In this document: positions 1 to 10,636 of the stretch, piece after piece
Layout of the letters: every line of letters begins with the position of its first letter
Position numbering within the stretch: position 1 is the stretch's first letter
From: Oscheius tipulae
Lineage: Eukaryota > Nematoda > Chromadorea > Rhabditida > Rhabditidae
NCBI GenBank assembly: GCA_037178975.1
Contig: JASJZH010000001.1
Location: 6,060,501-6,124,500, forward strand
Length of the DNA stretch: 64,000 bases
Direction: 5' to 3'
Made by a program: the position numbers and the translations under genes
The notes under the pieces: generated by a model
Database searches by the model: none
Told to the model about the DNA's origin: nothing
Seen by the model: only the letters and a program-made list of their open reading frames with translations

Positions 1-1625
1 AAAAGATTCCGTTTGAATTGACTACTTCCCTTGTGAAAAGAGTTATCGAAAACCAACCTATTAGCTTCGTCGTACTTCTGCTTCCATTTCAGCGCGTCAT
101 TTTCCACCTTCCTCATGTTCGAATTGACCTGCAAGAAGGAAAATTGGATTGAATTATGTAACAGCGTTCTTCCCATCTTCTCCCAAGTAGCCCCACCCAC
201 GCGGCACACGTAACAATGTGAACTACTGCGGCTAGTAGAGGCAGTGCAAATCAAATCAAGGAGAAGGACTCGTCTTCGCGTCTACGGGAGTGGGGGACCG
301 AGAAAAATGAGACGAACCTTGTCGAGTTCTTTCTTGAAGCGGTCGAAGGCTGTATTACTTTTGGAAAGACTTTCCGTAAGCATCGAGTACTTGTCCGCGT
401 ATTGTTTCACCTCAATCAGTTTAATTTGGTATGTCAAAATAAGAGTACCTGTTCTCTCAAGACCTTCTCCGTCTCCAAGGCGTCTGTGGCTCTGACTGTG
501 CCTTCGAGAAGAGTGTTTGCTAGCTGCTGCTTCTCCAGATTGAGTTTCTGAAAGCAAAACACAAATTACGGAAGATTTCAATCGGGTTATTACGGCACAC
601 TATTACAGATCAACTAAAACTTAAGCTAGAGTATCGGGAAAGAACAGAAAAGTTTAGGTATTTAGTCAGTCAAAAGCCCACCTGTGAATTGCAAGTCGCC
701 GCATCCAGCTTGGCTTGCATGAGTTTGACCTCGAGATCCTTCGTATTCTTTAACTCGTCGATATATCGGTCCTTGGCCTCGTACTGTTTGGCAATATCGT
801 TCAGACGCGACTCGTATTCCTTGCCCAGATCCTGCAGTTTCTCCGCCAGACGCTTGTTGTCGTCCGCGAGGCGATCAGACCGCTCACGTCCCTCCTTCAT
901 CGATTCCTCGATATCCTAAACCGAAGTTTCTTGTTGAAAACATGACAAAAATCACCTTCAAAGTCGTTTTCAGCTGCTCAACGGCGTTCTGACGCTCGGT
1001 TTCGAGGAAGCGGATTTTGTTGGTGCTCTCCTCACGAAGCTAAAGTCTTCACATTAGCAGCTAAATAAAAAAGACCTACATCTTTGTTATATTTTTGAAG
1101 CGTCCGACAGAGCTCCTCCAGTTTGCTCTTCGACTCTTCCGTCTTCAAAAGGAGCTGGTTGGCCTTATCCACCTTGACTTCCAGGCCCTTGTTCGCCTTT
1201 TGGAGAGTCTCGACCTGCAAACAAATGCTTCGGGATACTTTCTGCTAATACAAGCTGGATAAAAAAGATAAACCAGCTGATTGGGACAGGTATATACTCG
1301 CTTTTGCATAGGTAAAACAGTTATAGGAGGCAATACCGAGCACGGAACTAGTAAAAAGGGAAAAGACGACAATCCAATGGGAAGTCGGACGAAGGACTCG
1401 AACATTTAGTGTTTTGCACCAAAAAAATGAAAAAATTACCTGTGAGGCTCTGGTCTTCAACTTTTCATTCGAGGCCTCCGAATCCACAAGTCGCTTGACC
1501 AGCTTGTTGATCTTCTCCTCTGGCGACAGTCCATCTAGGGACTTGTGAATTGTTGCAGCTGGAAAATGGCCCATAAAAAGAGAACGCAACAAAAACTGAC
1601 CGTCGACAGTCGAATCCTGCTTCAT
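1..1625 (-). CDS. Taxilin family coiled-coil protein (partial, C-terminal part beyond left edge)
   Basis: Taxilins are long cytosolic coiled-coil proteins that bind syntaxins and act in vesicle traffic and translation-linked complexes (family knowledge). Exons seen, 5' to 3' on the minus strand: 1601-1625, 1440-1558, 1080-1214, 956-1039, 682-915, 449-547, 318-410 and 1-128, all joined in one frame. The family signature is the segment KLEELCRTLQKYNK; it is followed by heptad-rich stretches such as FLETERQNAVEQLKTTLK and KVENDALKWKQKYDEANR. The chosen ATG lies six bases behind a tttttag acceptor, which fits spliced-leader addition but could also be an ordinary 3' splice site for an upstream exon. 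The N terminus is short compared with human taxilins. The gene follows two same-strand genes and may be the last cistron of an operon. Family identity is firm; alpha, beta or gamma type is not decided. Confidence 0.88.
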
Positions 1626-2185
1626 TCCTGCCTAAAAATGAGGGAATGTCCGAGATCGAGAGAGAGGAATGGACACACGCCCAGAGGGTGCACACAGGGG
1701 GGTGTAAGAGAGCGTCCTATCACACATTGAGTCGACTCGAGGTAGTGTTCTTCAGGGGGATATAGACCCACAGCTGATCAATAATTCAATGAGAGAGAGG
1801 ATAACGATATAGAGCTTTATTCCTAACAAAGTGAGAGAGTTCAAATTAAGAAACCCGTTGAAAACAACCGGTAGATACGGTGGGTAAGAGAGATCACAGA
1901 GTGTGAGAACGAGATGACAATCAGGTAACGCAGAGGAGACGAAGCTTCAGCAATCTGAAAAATGTTTGTTCATTATCATCCAGTATGATGAGCCACATAG
2001 CGGAGAAATGACTGGTAAACTACGCAGCATAGGTGGAAGTACAAGGCTATCCTTTTTGGATGTACATTCCTAGCAAAAGATCACATTGTTTGATCATTTT
2101 TGTCGAGAGTAACCGCTCTTTTTCAGTTCAAATAGACTTAAAACCTTTTTAGATGTTCACTAACGTACCGGCACGGAATTTATTG

Positions 2186-4062
2186 CTAGCAAAGTAGTTG
2201 GTAGAGCCTATGGAGGGTTATATGATCAATCCAACAAAACGCGTAGCATCCTTTTTCGCTAATAAAAATAGCCGTACCGTTGTCGATGGTTTCATCAGGA
2301 GTCTTGGCTTTTTGCAGACGTTTCACGACATTGATCAGCGGCTCTTCTTCGGAATCTGAAGCCGTCCTCTCCTCACCATCTCCTCGAGTAAAAATACCAT
2401 TTTTCTTCTTCAGATTGGTCTCCTTGAAGCGCTTGAGCAGCGTCATCATGCTCTCCTCGTCCGAATCACCTGCATTTTTATTATCATTTAGAGACAAAAG
2501 ACAAGTGCTTACCGCCATCAAAACGCAGTCTCCTCTTGCTGTTGCAGATACGGCCGGTGGGAGTAAATGGCGTCTTGGCGACATGTCGACTTCTACGAGA
2601 TCTTCGAGCTGTGGTCTGGCTGCCTTCTAAATTAGGTCATTATTGACAAGATGCAGCAAAAAATGGACTTGTAGAGTTTTTCTTCTTTGAAGACGACTTC
2701 TTCTCCTCTTCGGCCTGACGATCGAGTCGATGGTAGCGATAGGATTCAAGGAGATTAGCCAACGGGATCAGATCCTGGTCGATCCAATCACCTAAACCAG
2801 CTCATTTCATATTACGGTGGAGCTGCATTATAACGGATCCTTTTTCCACAAAATTTGACCGCAGTACAAAAATGTTCAAAAAATGTACAAGCCGTTTTTA
2901 GGCGCAATTGAAAAATTGCGGATTTTTTGCGCGGGCAGGCCTATTTTCGAAATTTTTCCAAAATTCTAAAGTGTTACTCGATTTTTTGTCTTTTTTCTCC
3001 TCTTTCCTTATATTTTTAACAACTGTCGGTTTCAGCCATGACACGAAAAGACAGAATATATCCGTTTTGTTTTAAAAGTACGTGTGTTGTTCTTTTCTTT
3101 TATTTTGCTCGATGTTTTCTGATGGGACAATTGGATCTTAACGAAAACGTTGACTCTCCGATTATGCCGATATGAATAAGAAACTCTCATAACTGAAGAA
3201 ATCGTTCGAGGTTTATCCTGTTAAAGCATCGACGAAGGTTCGGAACACGAGATAGAAGAAAAAGTAGCAGAACCAGGGATTACAAGCAAAAAACCTCGGT
3301 ATAACGTACGTCTTGATATCTCGTACCCCTGGGCCTGCACAAGGGGGGTACGTATAGCGAGGCTCTACTGTATGGATTTGACTAACTTACGCTTTCGAGG
3401 ACGTAAATTGCCCCTGCGAGGAGTTCCAGTTTGGACGGTTTCATCTCTCTGCGGCGTGACGATGTCGACAGATTGTGGCGTTTTTACGGTGCTTCTTGGA
3501 CGTCTCGTCGGCTTGGCTTCGTAGATTTCTTCGTCATCATCGTTGGGAGGAGTATCGGGTAGAACTCTGAATATGAGGAGTTTTATGCAAAGTTTTGAAA
3601 CTGACGGCGTAGATTGAGCGAGTCGCGACCTTCTGGACGTTGAGTATGGAATATGACGAGCATTAGGACGAGTCGGAGGCGTCCTGTACATGGCTTTTCC
3701 GCCGAAAAAGGCGAATCCCTTCTCCGGAGAGCGAATCTGAACAATTTGGATATAAGAAAAGGGTCAAAGCACATCAACCTTTCTAGCTGGTGGAATATTT
3801 TCGTTGACAGCAAACTCCGAGTAGGGATCATCGAGCTGCTGGCTCTGAAGGCTGACCAAGATGTCCTGACGCGGCTTCAGCTTGTCCGAAATGAGCTCAG
3901 TTGTCAACATATCGTCGAGTCTACGTGACATCCTTTGCTTGAACTAAATTTGCAATAAATTAGCGATGAAAAGACGATTACCGGTGAGAGTTGAAGACCT
4001 CTGATCGTGTCGCCGAACGTAGCGACATCCTCATCGTCACTCGAGAAGAGATCTTGCGACAT
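2186..4062 (-). CDS. Unrecognised disordered, basic nuclear-type protein
   Basis: I do not recognise the family. The model starts at an ATG seven bases behind a ttttgcag acceptor and opens MSQDLFSSDDEDVATFGDT. Exons follow with consistent phases around 3790-3945 (LDDMLTTELISDKLKPRQ), 3589-3740, 3392-3567, 2668-2791 (DWIDQDLIPLANLLESYR), 2515-2630 (basic, SRRSRHVAKTPFTPTGR) and 2280-2470 (DSDEESMMTLLKRFKETN). Many SP/TP sites, Arg-rich runs and acidic Ser clusters suggest a phosphorylated chromatin or cell-cycle protein; that is inference only. The last exon may read to a stop at 2186 or splice further near 2275 to a short exon I could not place. The intron between 2792 and 3391 carries a Tigger-like element. 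It lies about 250 nt behind the LSm5 stop, fitting an operon. Confidence 0.6.
2815..3370. mobile_element. Non-autonomous Tigger/pogo-like element in an intron
   Basis: The right end reads, on the minus strand, CAGTAGAGCCTCGCTATACG, close to the terminal inverted repeats of Tigger/pogo elements. The left end CGGTGGAGCTGCATTATAAC is a degenerate match to it. Each end is flanked by TA, the expected target duplication. The interior, about 550 nt, has no long frame, so it would be a non-autonomous copy. It lies wholly inside one intron of the gene at 2186-4062. Call rests on the ends and the TA flanks; no transposase was seen. Confidence 0.5.
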
Positions 4063-4069
4063 AGAAAAT

Positions 4070-4077
4070 CTGCAAAA
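4070..4077 (-). promoter_or_regulatory. Probable spliced-leader acceptor of the 2186-4062 gene
   Basis: A ttttgcag acceptor-like sequence sits seven bases before the ATG, with no upstream coding exon needed. It lies about 200 nt past an AATAAA signal that would serve the LSm5 gene, the usual spacing between cistrons in nematode operons. Inference from spacing and motif only. Confidence 0.45.
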
Positions 4078-4271
4078 CGACGGATTTTTAGGAAGAGCCC
4101 GCCGGCAACAGCCACTTGAGACTGTTTATCTTGGGCTTGGTTGAAAATAATGAAAGAGAATGACATAGCGAAACGAAAAATGCAAGAATTCTGCTAATGA
4201 AGAAATGTATAACTTGTAGAGGAAAAAATTGGCTCATAACCAAGGTATGCATAAAAAGTATGTGTTGAAAG

Positions 4272-4277
4272 TTTATT
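4272..4277 (-). terminator. AATAAA polyadenylation signal for LSm5
   Basis: The minus strand reads CAATAAAC about 50 nt past the LSm5 stop codon; a second copy lies a little upstream at about 4282-4288. Confidence 0.5.
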
Positions 4278-4326
4278 GTATAGTTTATTGTAACAAGATA
4301 AGAACATGCCCAATTTGGCGTCGTTT

Positions 4327-4765
4327 TCAAACTTCCGGTCCTTCTCCTCCGGGAACCAGCATTGTGACGTGATTCCCATTCAGCAGAATCGTATCCAACT
4401 TTGTTACTTTTTTTCCTTCGGCCGTATGCTCGTATTCAACCTGAAAATTGGTAATACTAAGGCAAAAGATTGGCGAAATCTATCTATTCCATCGACAAAA
4501 ACAAGTTGGAAAGAAAACGTACAACATCTTCTAGCACCATGTTTACATAGTCGTCGAATCCAACCAGCGTGCCGACAATTTCCTTGTCTCCTGAAAGAGC
4601 AATTCATTTGGAGAAACAGCTAGGTTTCCAGTTTATATAGATGTAAAATTGGTGTGAAGACAGAATATACGAACCTTTCATGATTACCCACAGCTTCGAT
4701 CCGATGCACTTGTCCACTAGCTCCAGAGGCAGCAGTGTCGAAGGATTCGTAGTAGTTGACGCCAT
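4327..4765 (-). CDS. lsm-5: U6 snRNA-associated Sm-like protein LSm5
   Basis: LSm5 is one of the seven Sm-like proteins that form the LSm2-8 ring on U6 snRNA in the nucleus and the LSm1-7 ring on deadenylated mRNA in the cytoplasm. Exons 4675-4765, 4523-4590 and 4327-4440 sum to 273 nt, giving 90 residues, the usual length. The product begins [20 protein letters not shown]. The Sm1 part holds [13 protein letters not shown], with the D-x-x-x-N-M-x-L pattern of the RNA-binding loop, and the Sm2 part holds [14 protein letters not shown]. The ATG directly follows ttgcag, which points to spliced-leader addition at the start codon. It is probably the first cistron of a group with the two genes downstream. 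Confidence 0.96.
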
Positions 4766-4771
4766 CTGCAA
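4766..4771 (-). promoter_or_regulatory. lsm-5: Probable spliced-leader acceptor immediately before the LSm5 ATG
   Basis: The sequence ttgcag abuts the start codon, preceded by pyrimidine-rich bases. No upstream coding exon is needed for a full-length LSm5, so it is best read as a trans-splice acceptor. Confidence 0.5.
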
Positions 4772-5358
4772 CAGAAAGAAAGATAGTTATAAGGGATTTC
4801 GTGAAAGAAATGCTTTGGAAGAAGAATCGATTGAGCCACGGTGCTTTCGAGATGAAATAAGGCGGTTTTTTTTTAATAAAGACCATAAGACCACTTCCTG
4901 ACTGTTATAGTATTTTGCTAAATGAAAATAAAACCAAGATAGGAAGACAATGAGTTCGAGACGGATTGCGAAAATCTATTCGATTCAAACCTTCCGCAAA
5001 TGTACGCAAGTACGCGTGCGTTTCGGTGAATGCTGATGAGGTTTATTTACCGATAAAAAGGAATAAAATAGGGGAAAAATAGTGCAGGAAGGGAAACAGA
5101 AAAAGGAAAAGCAATGGGAATTGCAGTGAGATCAAAAGGTCATGAAATAAAACCCTGTTTGAACTCGCGCACTTTTTCCCGCAAAAAACGAAAAGATTTA
5201 CTGTAGACAACTGTTCGACTTCAGTTATTGGATTCGTTTTTTTCCGTTGCCAGCGTGTTCGCTGTTTTATATAAGGCTTTTGGGCATGCAAAAATTTGCA
5301 TTTCACAATGTACAGCTTGTGCCTCGTAAATCTGGCAGAATGCTGTATATTCCCTAGT
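4772..5358. other. Divergent intergenic region between LSm5 and the transthyretin-like gene
   Basis: About 590 nt without a supportable gene. It must hold the promoters of two divergent transcription units. It is AT-rich with a TATATAAGG-like stretch near 5270 (tttatataaggc) roughly 90 nt before the plus-strand ATG. No repeat was recognised. Confidence 0.5.
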
Positions 5359-5364
5359 TTTCAG
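5359..5364 (+). promoter_or_regulatory. Probable spliced-leader acceptor before the transthyretin-like gene
   Basis: The bases ttttcag end exactly at the ATG that starts a good signal peptide, so no leader exon is required. Confidence 0.5.
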
Positions 5365-6653
5365 ATGTATCTCTGGTTGGCGCTGGCCGGCGCTCTCGTG
5401 CCCTTGACGAGCTGCCAATCTGTGGTGCCCGCCTTCCGTCCGGACAGCATTCGTACGGTCACCGGACAAGTTTTGTGCGGAAGCCGTTCTGCAGCGTTCC
5501 TCACAATCGGTAAGGTTCAGTATTTTTTTTTATGGAAACCTTTCTTTCAGAATGGTGGGTAGATCGAGGACAACAAATCGACACGCTGCTAGGATCGACT
5601 CGCTCCGACGCCTCCGGCCGCTTCCAAGTCACCTCGTCGCAGGATGCTCCTCCCAACACCTATCTTTTCGTCAGGAGCGACTGCAATGTGAGTTTTTGCT
5701 CTAAGCGCTTGGTCAACTTGTCATTAGGGACCGAGTCAGCCATCCCGATTCGATGTCAACCCTCTGGCCCCCTTCAACATGCAGCTGCAACTACGTAGCG
5801 GATCCAATAGCGGAGTTACCCAGGTTTGTTGCTCTTCCACGCAGGTTTCCAACACTCAATTGTAGATCTCCGGACAGCTGTGGTGTGGCTCAAGCTCGTC
5901 GAGGTTTTCCACCGTCGAATGGTGGGCTGACCGAGGAAGACAAATCGACACCCTTCTCGGAGTCGGGCAGTCTGATACCAGTGGCCGATTCTCCGTCCGT
6001 CGCACGCAGACTTCGCCTACCGACACCTACGTCATTGTGAAGAGTAACTGCGGAGGAAACGTCAAGGTTAGTTAGCTACGTCATCCAACAACACTCGATT
6101 TGAAGCAAACTCGATTCCCGGTCGATCTTCGTCAGCCGAACAACATGCAGCTCCAGTTGGGAGGATCTTCGGGACGCGTCACGCAGGTCTCCGGCTCCAT
6201 TTTCTGCGGTAGACAGCCGGCCGTCTGGCAGCCCATCGAATGGTTCCTGGACAGAGGAAATCAATTTGACATCCTCTTGGGATCCTCGCAGTCGGACGGT
6301 CGTGGCTCCTTCATCCTGACCAGCTCTCGGCCCGTCGACGGAAGGAGCTACCTTCTCCTCAAGAACAACTGCAATGGACGCGTAAGTTCAACCTTCTTTT
6401 CCTTTACACTCCCTCTTTTCAGCAGCAAACGACTCAAGTCGGTGTGAGCAGTTTCAATCCGACCGATATGCGGATTCAACTGCAATCGGGCAGTCCCCGA
6501 TCCTTCGACAGCGAGATCGGCTCCGAGATGGCGGATGACGGTCAACTCTTCGACCTTCTTCACACCGAGGGTTCGGCCGTTTCAGAAGAAAACATCGAAG
6601 CGGCTGATCTAGGAGACTACATTGATGTCAATACCATGCACATTATCAATTGA
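5365..6653 (+). CDS. Secreted transthyretin-like (TTR) protein with three repeats
   Basis: Transthyretin-like proteins are a large secreted family of nematodes; most roles are unknown, though one C. elegans member bridges apoptotic-cell signals. Exons 5365-5509, 5551-5687, 5728-5823, 5866-6066, 6106-6381 and 6423-6653 sum to 1086 nt, 361 residues. A signal peptide MYLWLALAGALVPLTSC starts it. Three similar units follow, each with V-x-G-x-(L/F)-C-G, a W(W/F)-x-DRG-x-Q-(I/F)-D-x-LLG core, a SD-x-x-GRF/S strand and a closing NC or DCN. The first two joins between units fall near the phase-0 intron after the DCN of unit one and the intron after unit two, in line with exon duplication. A short acidic tail ends DVNTMHIIN. 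The usual family protein has one unit of about 120-140 residues, so this triple form is unusual. Likely co-transcribed with the downstream PMS2. Confidence 0.85.
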
Positions 6654-6669
6654 ACATTGTACAAATTTG

Positions 6670-6834
6670 TCATTTTATATGCTTTTCATTACATAAACGT
6701 TTTACTTCATCTTGTTTTCGTTGCTCGAGTTTGGTGGTTTCCTCATCACTACTGCTCGTCAGGTACGCAATTTTGGGAGGGCGACTGTTTTGAATTGTTT
6801 TTTTCACTCGGCAATCTCTTCTAAAATTGTGTTT
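6670..6834 (-). CDS. Possible small charged protein opposite the TTR/PMS2 spacer
   Basis: An ATG-started frame of about 54-62 residues reads MSAKHNFRRDCRVKK and ends EVKRLCNEKHIK, with the acidic-Ser run LTSSSDEETTKLEQRKQD in between. The hydrophilic make-up is unlike a chance frame, but it overlaps the short spacer and the first PMS2 bases and has no recognised relative. Low confidence. Confidence 0.22.
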   Translation of the reverse strand, partial: KHNFRRDCRVKKTIQNSRPPKIAYLTSSSDEETTKLEQRKQDEVKRLCNEKHIK

Positions 6835-6846
6835 AGCGCTCATAAA

Positions 6847-9800
6847 ATGTCTCAAACGACCACGTCTATCAAGCAGCTATCCGAGGATGTGGCCAGCAGA
6901 ATCTCTACTGCTTCCGTCATCGCCTCCCTCGAAGGAGCTGTCCGTCAGCTGATAGACAACTCGCTCGATGCCGGAGCTACAAATATTGGTTTATTTCTTG
7001 TTTTTCCCCAAAATTAGTTTTTCAGAGATTCGAGCAGAGGAAAACGGCTACCGTCTCATAGAGGTTGTGGATAATGGTTCCGGGATCGAGGCGGCAAATT
7101 TTGACAAAATATGTGAGCTCTGCTAGCTCATTATGAACATTTCTCTGTCTAGGTAAACCACACCATACTTCAAAGTTGACAGACCTGGAAGGATTTCAAA
7201 ACTTGGCCACTCTCGGCTTCAGAGGACAAGCACTGAACGCTCTCTGCGCTTTAGGGCAAGTGATATAGGGTGGCTGCTACATGTTGTTTTTTGGAGAAAT
7301 GTTACGATTATCACAAAAGCTGCGACGTCACTCCTCGGCACCAGGATGCTTTTTGATCATAGAGGAGCCCAGATCGAGAAGAACGGCGTGGCAAGACAGG
7401 TATGTTGGTTATTTTGTTAAAGTCTAAAGACCCTTAACTTGCCAAAGAGCTCTCTCTAATATCATCATGTTTGACCTGTATTGTTCATATTTCCAATATT
7501 TTGTTATTAGGTGTAGGCAGCTTGTATTCTCCTTCGCAGTCCAAACTACTTCTTCCCTGGAAGAGGCGCCAGATTGTGACGATATGTGGATCATACATTT
7601 GAACAGGACATTTGCCTCGAGAACACAGTTTTTTTTTCCAGGTGGGAACAACAATATCGGTGGACACACTGTTCAAGTCGCTGCCCGTACGCCGAAGGGA
7701 GCTGGAAAAGACGAGCAAGCGCGAGTTCACCAAAGTCCTCACCTGTATCCAATCCTTCGCTCTGTCACGGCCCGATGTCAAGTTTATCTGTAGCAACACG
7801 ATCGGCGGGTAGATTTCATACCAGTCCCTATTTATCAAGCAATTACAGGAAACGTGCCCAGCTGATCTGTACGCCAGGAGGCGGAAATATGAAAGATCTT
7901 GTGGACAATCTTTTCGGCGGCCGTCTGGACAAGAACAAGATTCTCGAGTTGAAGAGAAGACTCCCGGACGAGGAGATCTGCTCGATTTACGGACTGGATT
8001 CAGAGAAAGTGGATAGTTATGATGATATCGAGTCAGTCTGAGCCTCTTTTTCGTAGTCAAAAAGACGTTCAGACTGACTGGCTTCGTCAGCTCATGCGAA
8101 CAAGGATACGGCAGAAGCGCCGCAGACCGACAGTTCATCTACATTAACAGAAGACCCATCGATTATGTCAAGGTTAGATCAGAAGTTGGTTATTTTCAAT
8201 TAACATCCAGGTATCCAGTACCGTAAACGAGGTCTACAAGCAGTACAACAAGAAGCAGTATCCGACACTCGTTCTCTTTATTCAAGTGCCAGCCAGTGGG
8301 TTTTTTTTTAGAATAGTTCTGGTCCAGATTGGCGTTATTTTGAGGCAGCTCACGTGTCTGTATAGTTCTAGGAATTGCTACCAGCACAAAAACAACTGAC
8401 CTGAAATAGAGGCTTTGAACCACTATTTTCAGGCTCCATCGATGTCAACGTGACCCCAGACAAACGAACCGTCTTCTTCGACAAGGAACGAGAACTTCTC
8501 GCCCTGGTCAGAGCTTCTCTCAAGACGACTTTCGAAAATGTCCTGGCGACTGTCGATAGCTCTTTCCAGCAGAGAACAGCTACACAATGTTTGCCTTTTT
8601 TCAAACTTTGAAAAACTATATTCTTTAGCACAGCCCGCAGTGAATGAGCCGACTATCTACGACCGGCTGAAAGATTTCGCTGCTTCGAACAAAAGACCAG
8701 CTGGAGGAGGAGGATTGGCTGCTAGTAGTCAGAAGAAGCCAAAAGTTGAGCCGAGTAAAACTCTTCAAGATTTTGCCTTCAAAGCCATAGCTCATAGAGT
8801 GGGTGACGCAGATGGTGGAGGTGAGAATTATACAAGTTACTTGATTTGATGCGGCAGGCTTGTCATGGTCCGGTTGGATCGTGCTGTTTAAAATTTTAAA
8901 GGGACAGTATATCTTACTCCTTTTTTCTGCTCAGCAGAGTCTGCTGAAATAACGGGTTCAAATCCTGCCTGAATCAACCCTTTTTTTTGTTTGTTCCACA
9001 AAACTTTCGGAAATACTTTTCAGTATACTTTAGGACAGAATCACCATTTGGACACTACACTTACAAAAAGAACAAAACGTGAAGTGCTGATGGGGAAGCC
9101 AGGGCTGTCGCATATGCTCAGTTGGCAGTTCCCTACGTATCTTTTCAGTCACATTCGAAAACGAAGAAGAAGAGTCCGTGCCTATCGATGCCGTCGAAAA
9201 TGTCCATGAACACATTTCGGAGCTGCCTGTCAGCCCAAAACCAGCGGATACGATAGTGGAAGCGGAGACGGAGGTGCTAACGCAGCCCAGCAGCTCTCAA
9301 TCTCTCTCTCCCGTAGGCTTATTATTTTTTAGAAACCCTCTATTTGTTGCAGGAGAAAAAATTCAATCGAGTCATGTTGACCGATATGTCGCGTGGGCTC
9401 GAGGTACATAATCCGAGATCAGATGAGCCCGTTCTGGATGTAATAGCCACACAGATGGACTTGGAAAGTCCAAACACCACACCTACAAGCGTATTTTCCA
9501 CCATATCCAAATAAAAGTCATTTGCAGGATGAACCCTCGACCTCGAAATCCGTATTCTTCAGACCTCAGCAGAGGGTCAAGTTTACGACGGCCTTGTTTC
9601 GCGAGAGAATGCAGCATTTGAAGGCCACACGAGCCGCCAAAGTGGAAGTTTTTAGGTATGTGCTTTATATGGATTTTGTCACTAAAAAACTTTTACAGTC
9701 AAATAGTCTCGCAGTTTTCGGCGGCCGCGAACAACAAGGACGAGGCCGAGGCGGAGCTCACCAAGCGACTTCTCAAGACCGATCTGGCCCGGATGGAAAT

Positions 9801-10636
9801 CGTCGGACAATTCAACAAGGCCTTCATCATCACACGGCTCGATGAGCAGCTCTTTATTGTGGATCAGCACGCGGCCGACGAGAAGTACAACTTTGAGAGG
9901 TTTCAGCGCAAGGCCAAGATTGAGACGCAGAAGCTGCTGAGGTAATAGTCATTAGCATAGTTTCAGATTAGATGGTGGTTCTTTGAAGAAATAGCGGTTC
10001 CGAACCGCTGTTCTGGAATCTGCAGTTTTCTAATAGTATAGTGAATTTCAGACCACAGCTGCTGGATTTCGGACGAGTGCAGGAGATGGTCATTCGGGAC
10101 AATCTCAATATTTTCCAGGCGAATGGTTTCGAGTTTGACTTCCAGGAAGACGGTTTTTTTTGTTTTCAACATAAGAATCGAATCGTACATTCCAGATGAG
10201 CAATGCACACGAGCCTATCTGGTCGGCTTCCCAGTGATCTACAGTCGACAGTTTGATAAACAGGGTTTGTTTTTTGCACAACAATTTAAAAGAGGTGTCA
10301 ATTTCAGATATTGACGAGATAATTTCGGTCGTTCGCGAATTTCCCGGCCAAATGTACCGTCCTGCGAAGACGAGAGCCATCTTCGCCTCCAGGGCATGCA
10401 GGAAATCGGTGATGGTCGGCACAGCTCTCTCGCAGCCGCAGATGAGAAAGATTGTACACAATTTGGTTGCTCTCAATCAGCCATGGGTAGGTCTTGCTGC
10501 TTTTTCGAGACTGCTAACTGTTAGGCTGAACGTAGCAACAAATGCCTGCTTCCAGAATTGTCCCCACGGACGCCCAACTCTCCGTCATCTGCTGAATCTG
10601 AGCCATCTCGACAACAAGCTGCAACTTAAAAAATAG
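6847..10636 (+). CDS. pms-2: DNA mismatch repair endonuclease PMS2 (MutL homologue)
   Basis: PMS2 pairs with MLH1 as MutL-alpha and nicks the error strand in nuclear mismatch repair. Eighteen exons (6847-6988, 7026-7112, 7153-7256, 7298-7399, 7642-7808, 7849-8031, 8073-8172, 8211-8295, 8433-8588, 8629-8820, 9149-9312, 9353-9490, 9528-9655, 9699-9941, 10052-10152, 10196-10264, 10308-10486, 10556-10636) sum to 2421 nt, 806 residues; human PMS2 has 862. GHKL ATPase motifs are visible: NSLDAGA, DNGSGIE and TLGFRGQAL. The expected catalytic Glu in the KELVEN-type motif is Gln here ([12 protein letters not shown]). The C-terminal endonuclease motif [12 protein letters not shown] is intact, as are ACRK and CPHGRPT. 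The intron after 7256 is GC-AG. An acceptor gtgtttag lies ten bases before the ATG, 190 nt behind the upstream stop, so an operon with the TTR gene is likely. Confidence 0.95.
8855..8975 (+). repeat. tRNA-like remnant in a PMS2 intron
   Basis: The 328-nt intron has an A-box-like TGGTCCGGTTGG and a B-box-like GGGTTCAAATCC, with outer GGCAGG and CCTGCC able to pair like an acceptor stem. Spacing between the boxes is too long for a working tRNA, so a tRNA-derived element is more likely. Confidence 0.35.

Noticed and set aside
7485-8138. Minus-strand frame of 217 residues over PMS2 exons
   Set aside because: Antisense shadow of PMS2 coding exons; no domain and no proper exon structure.
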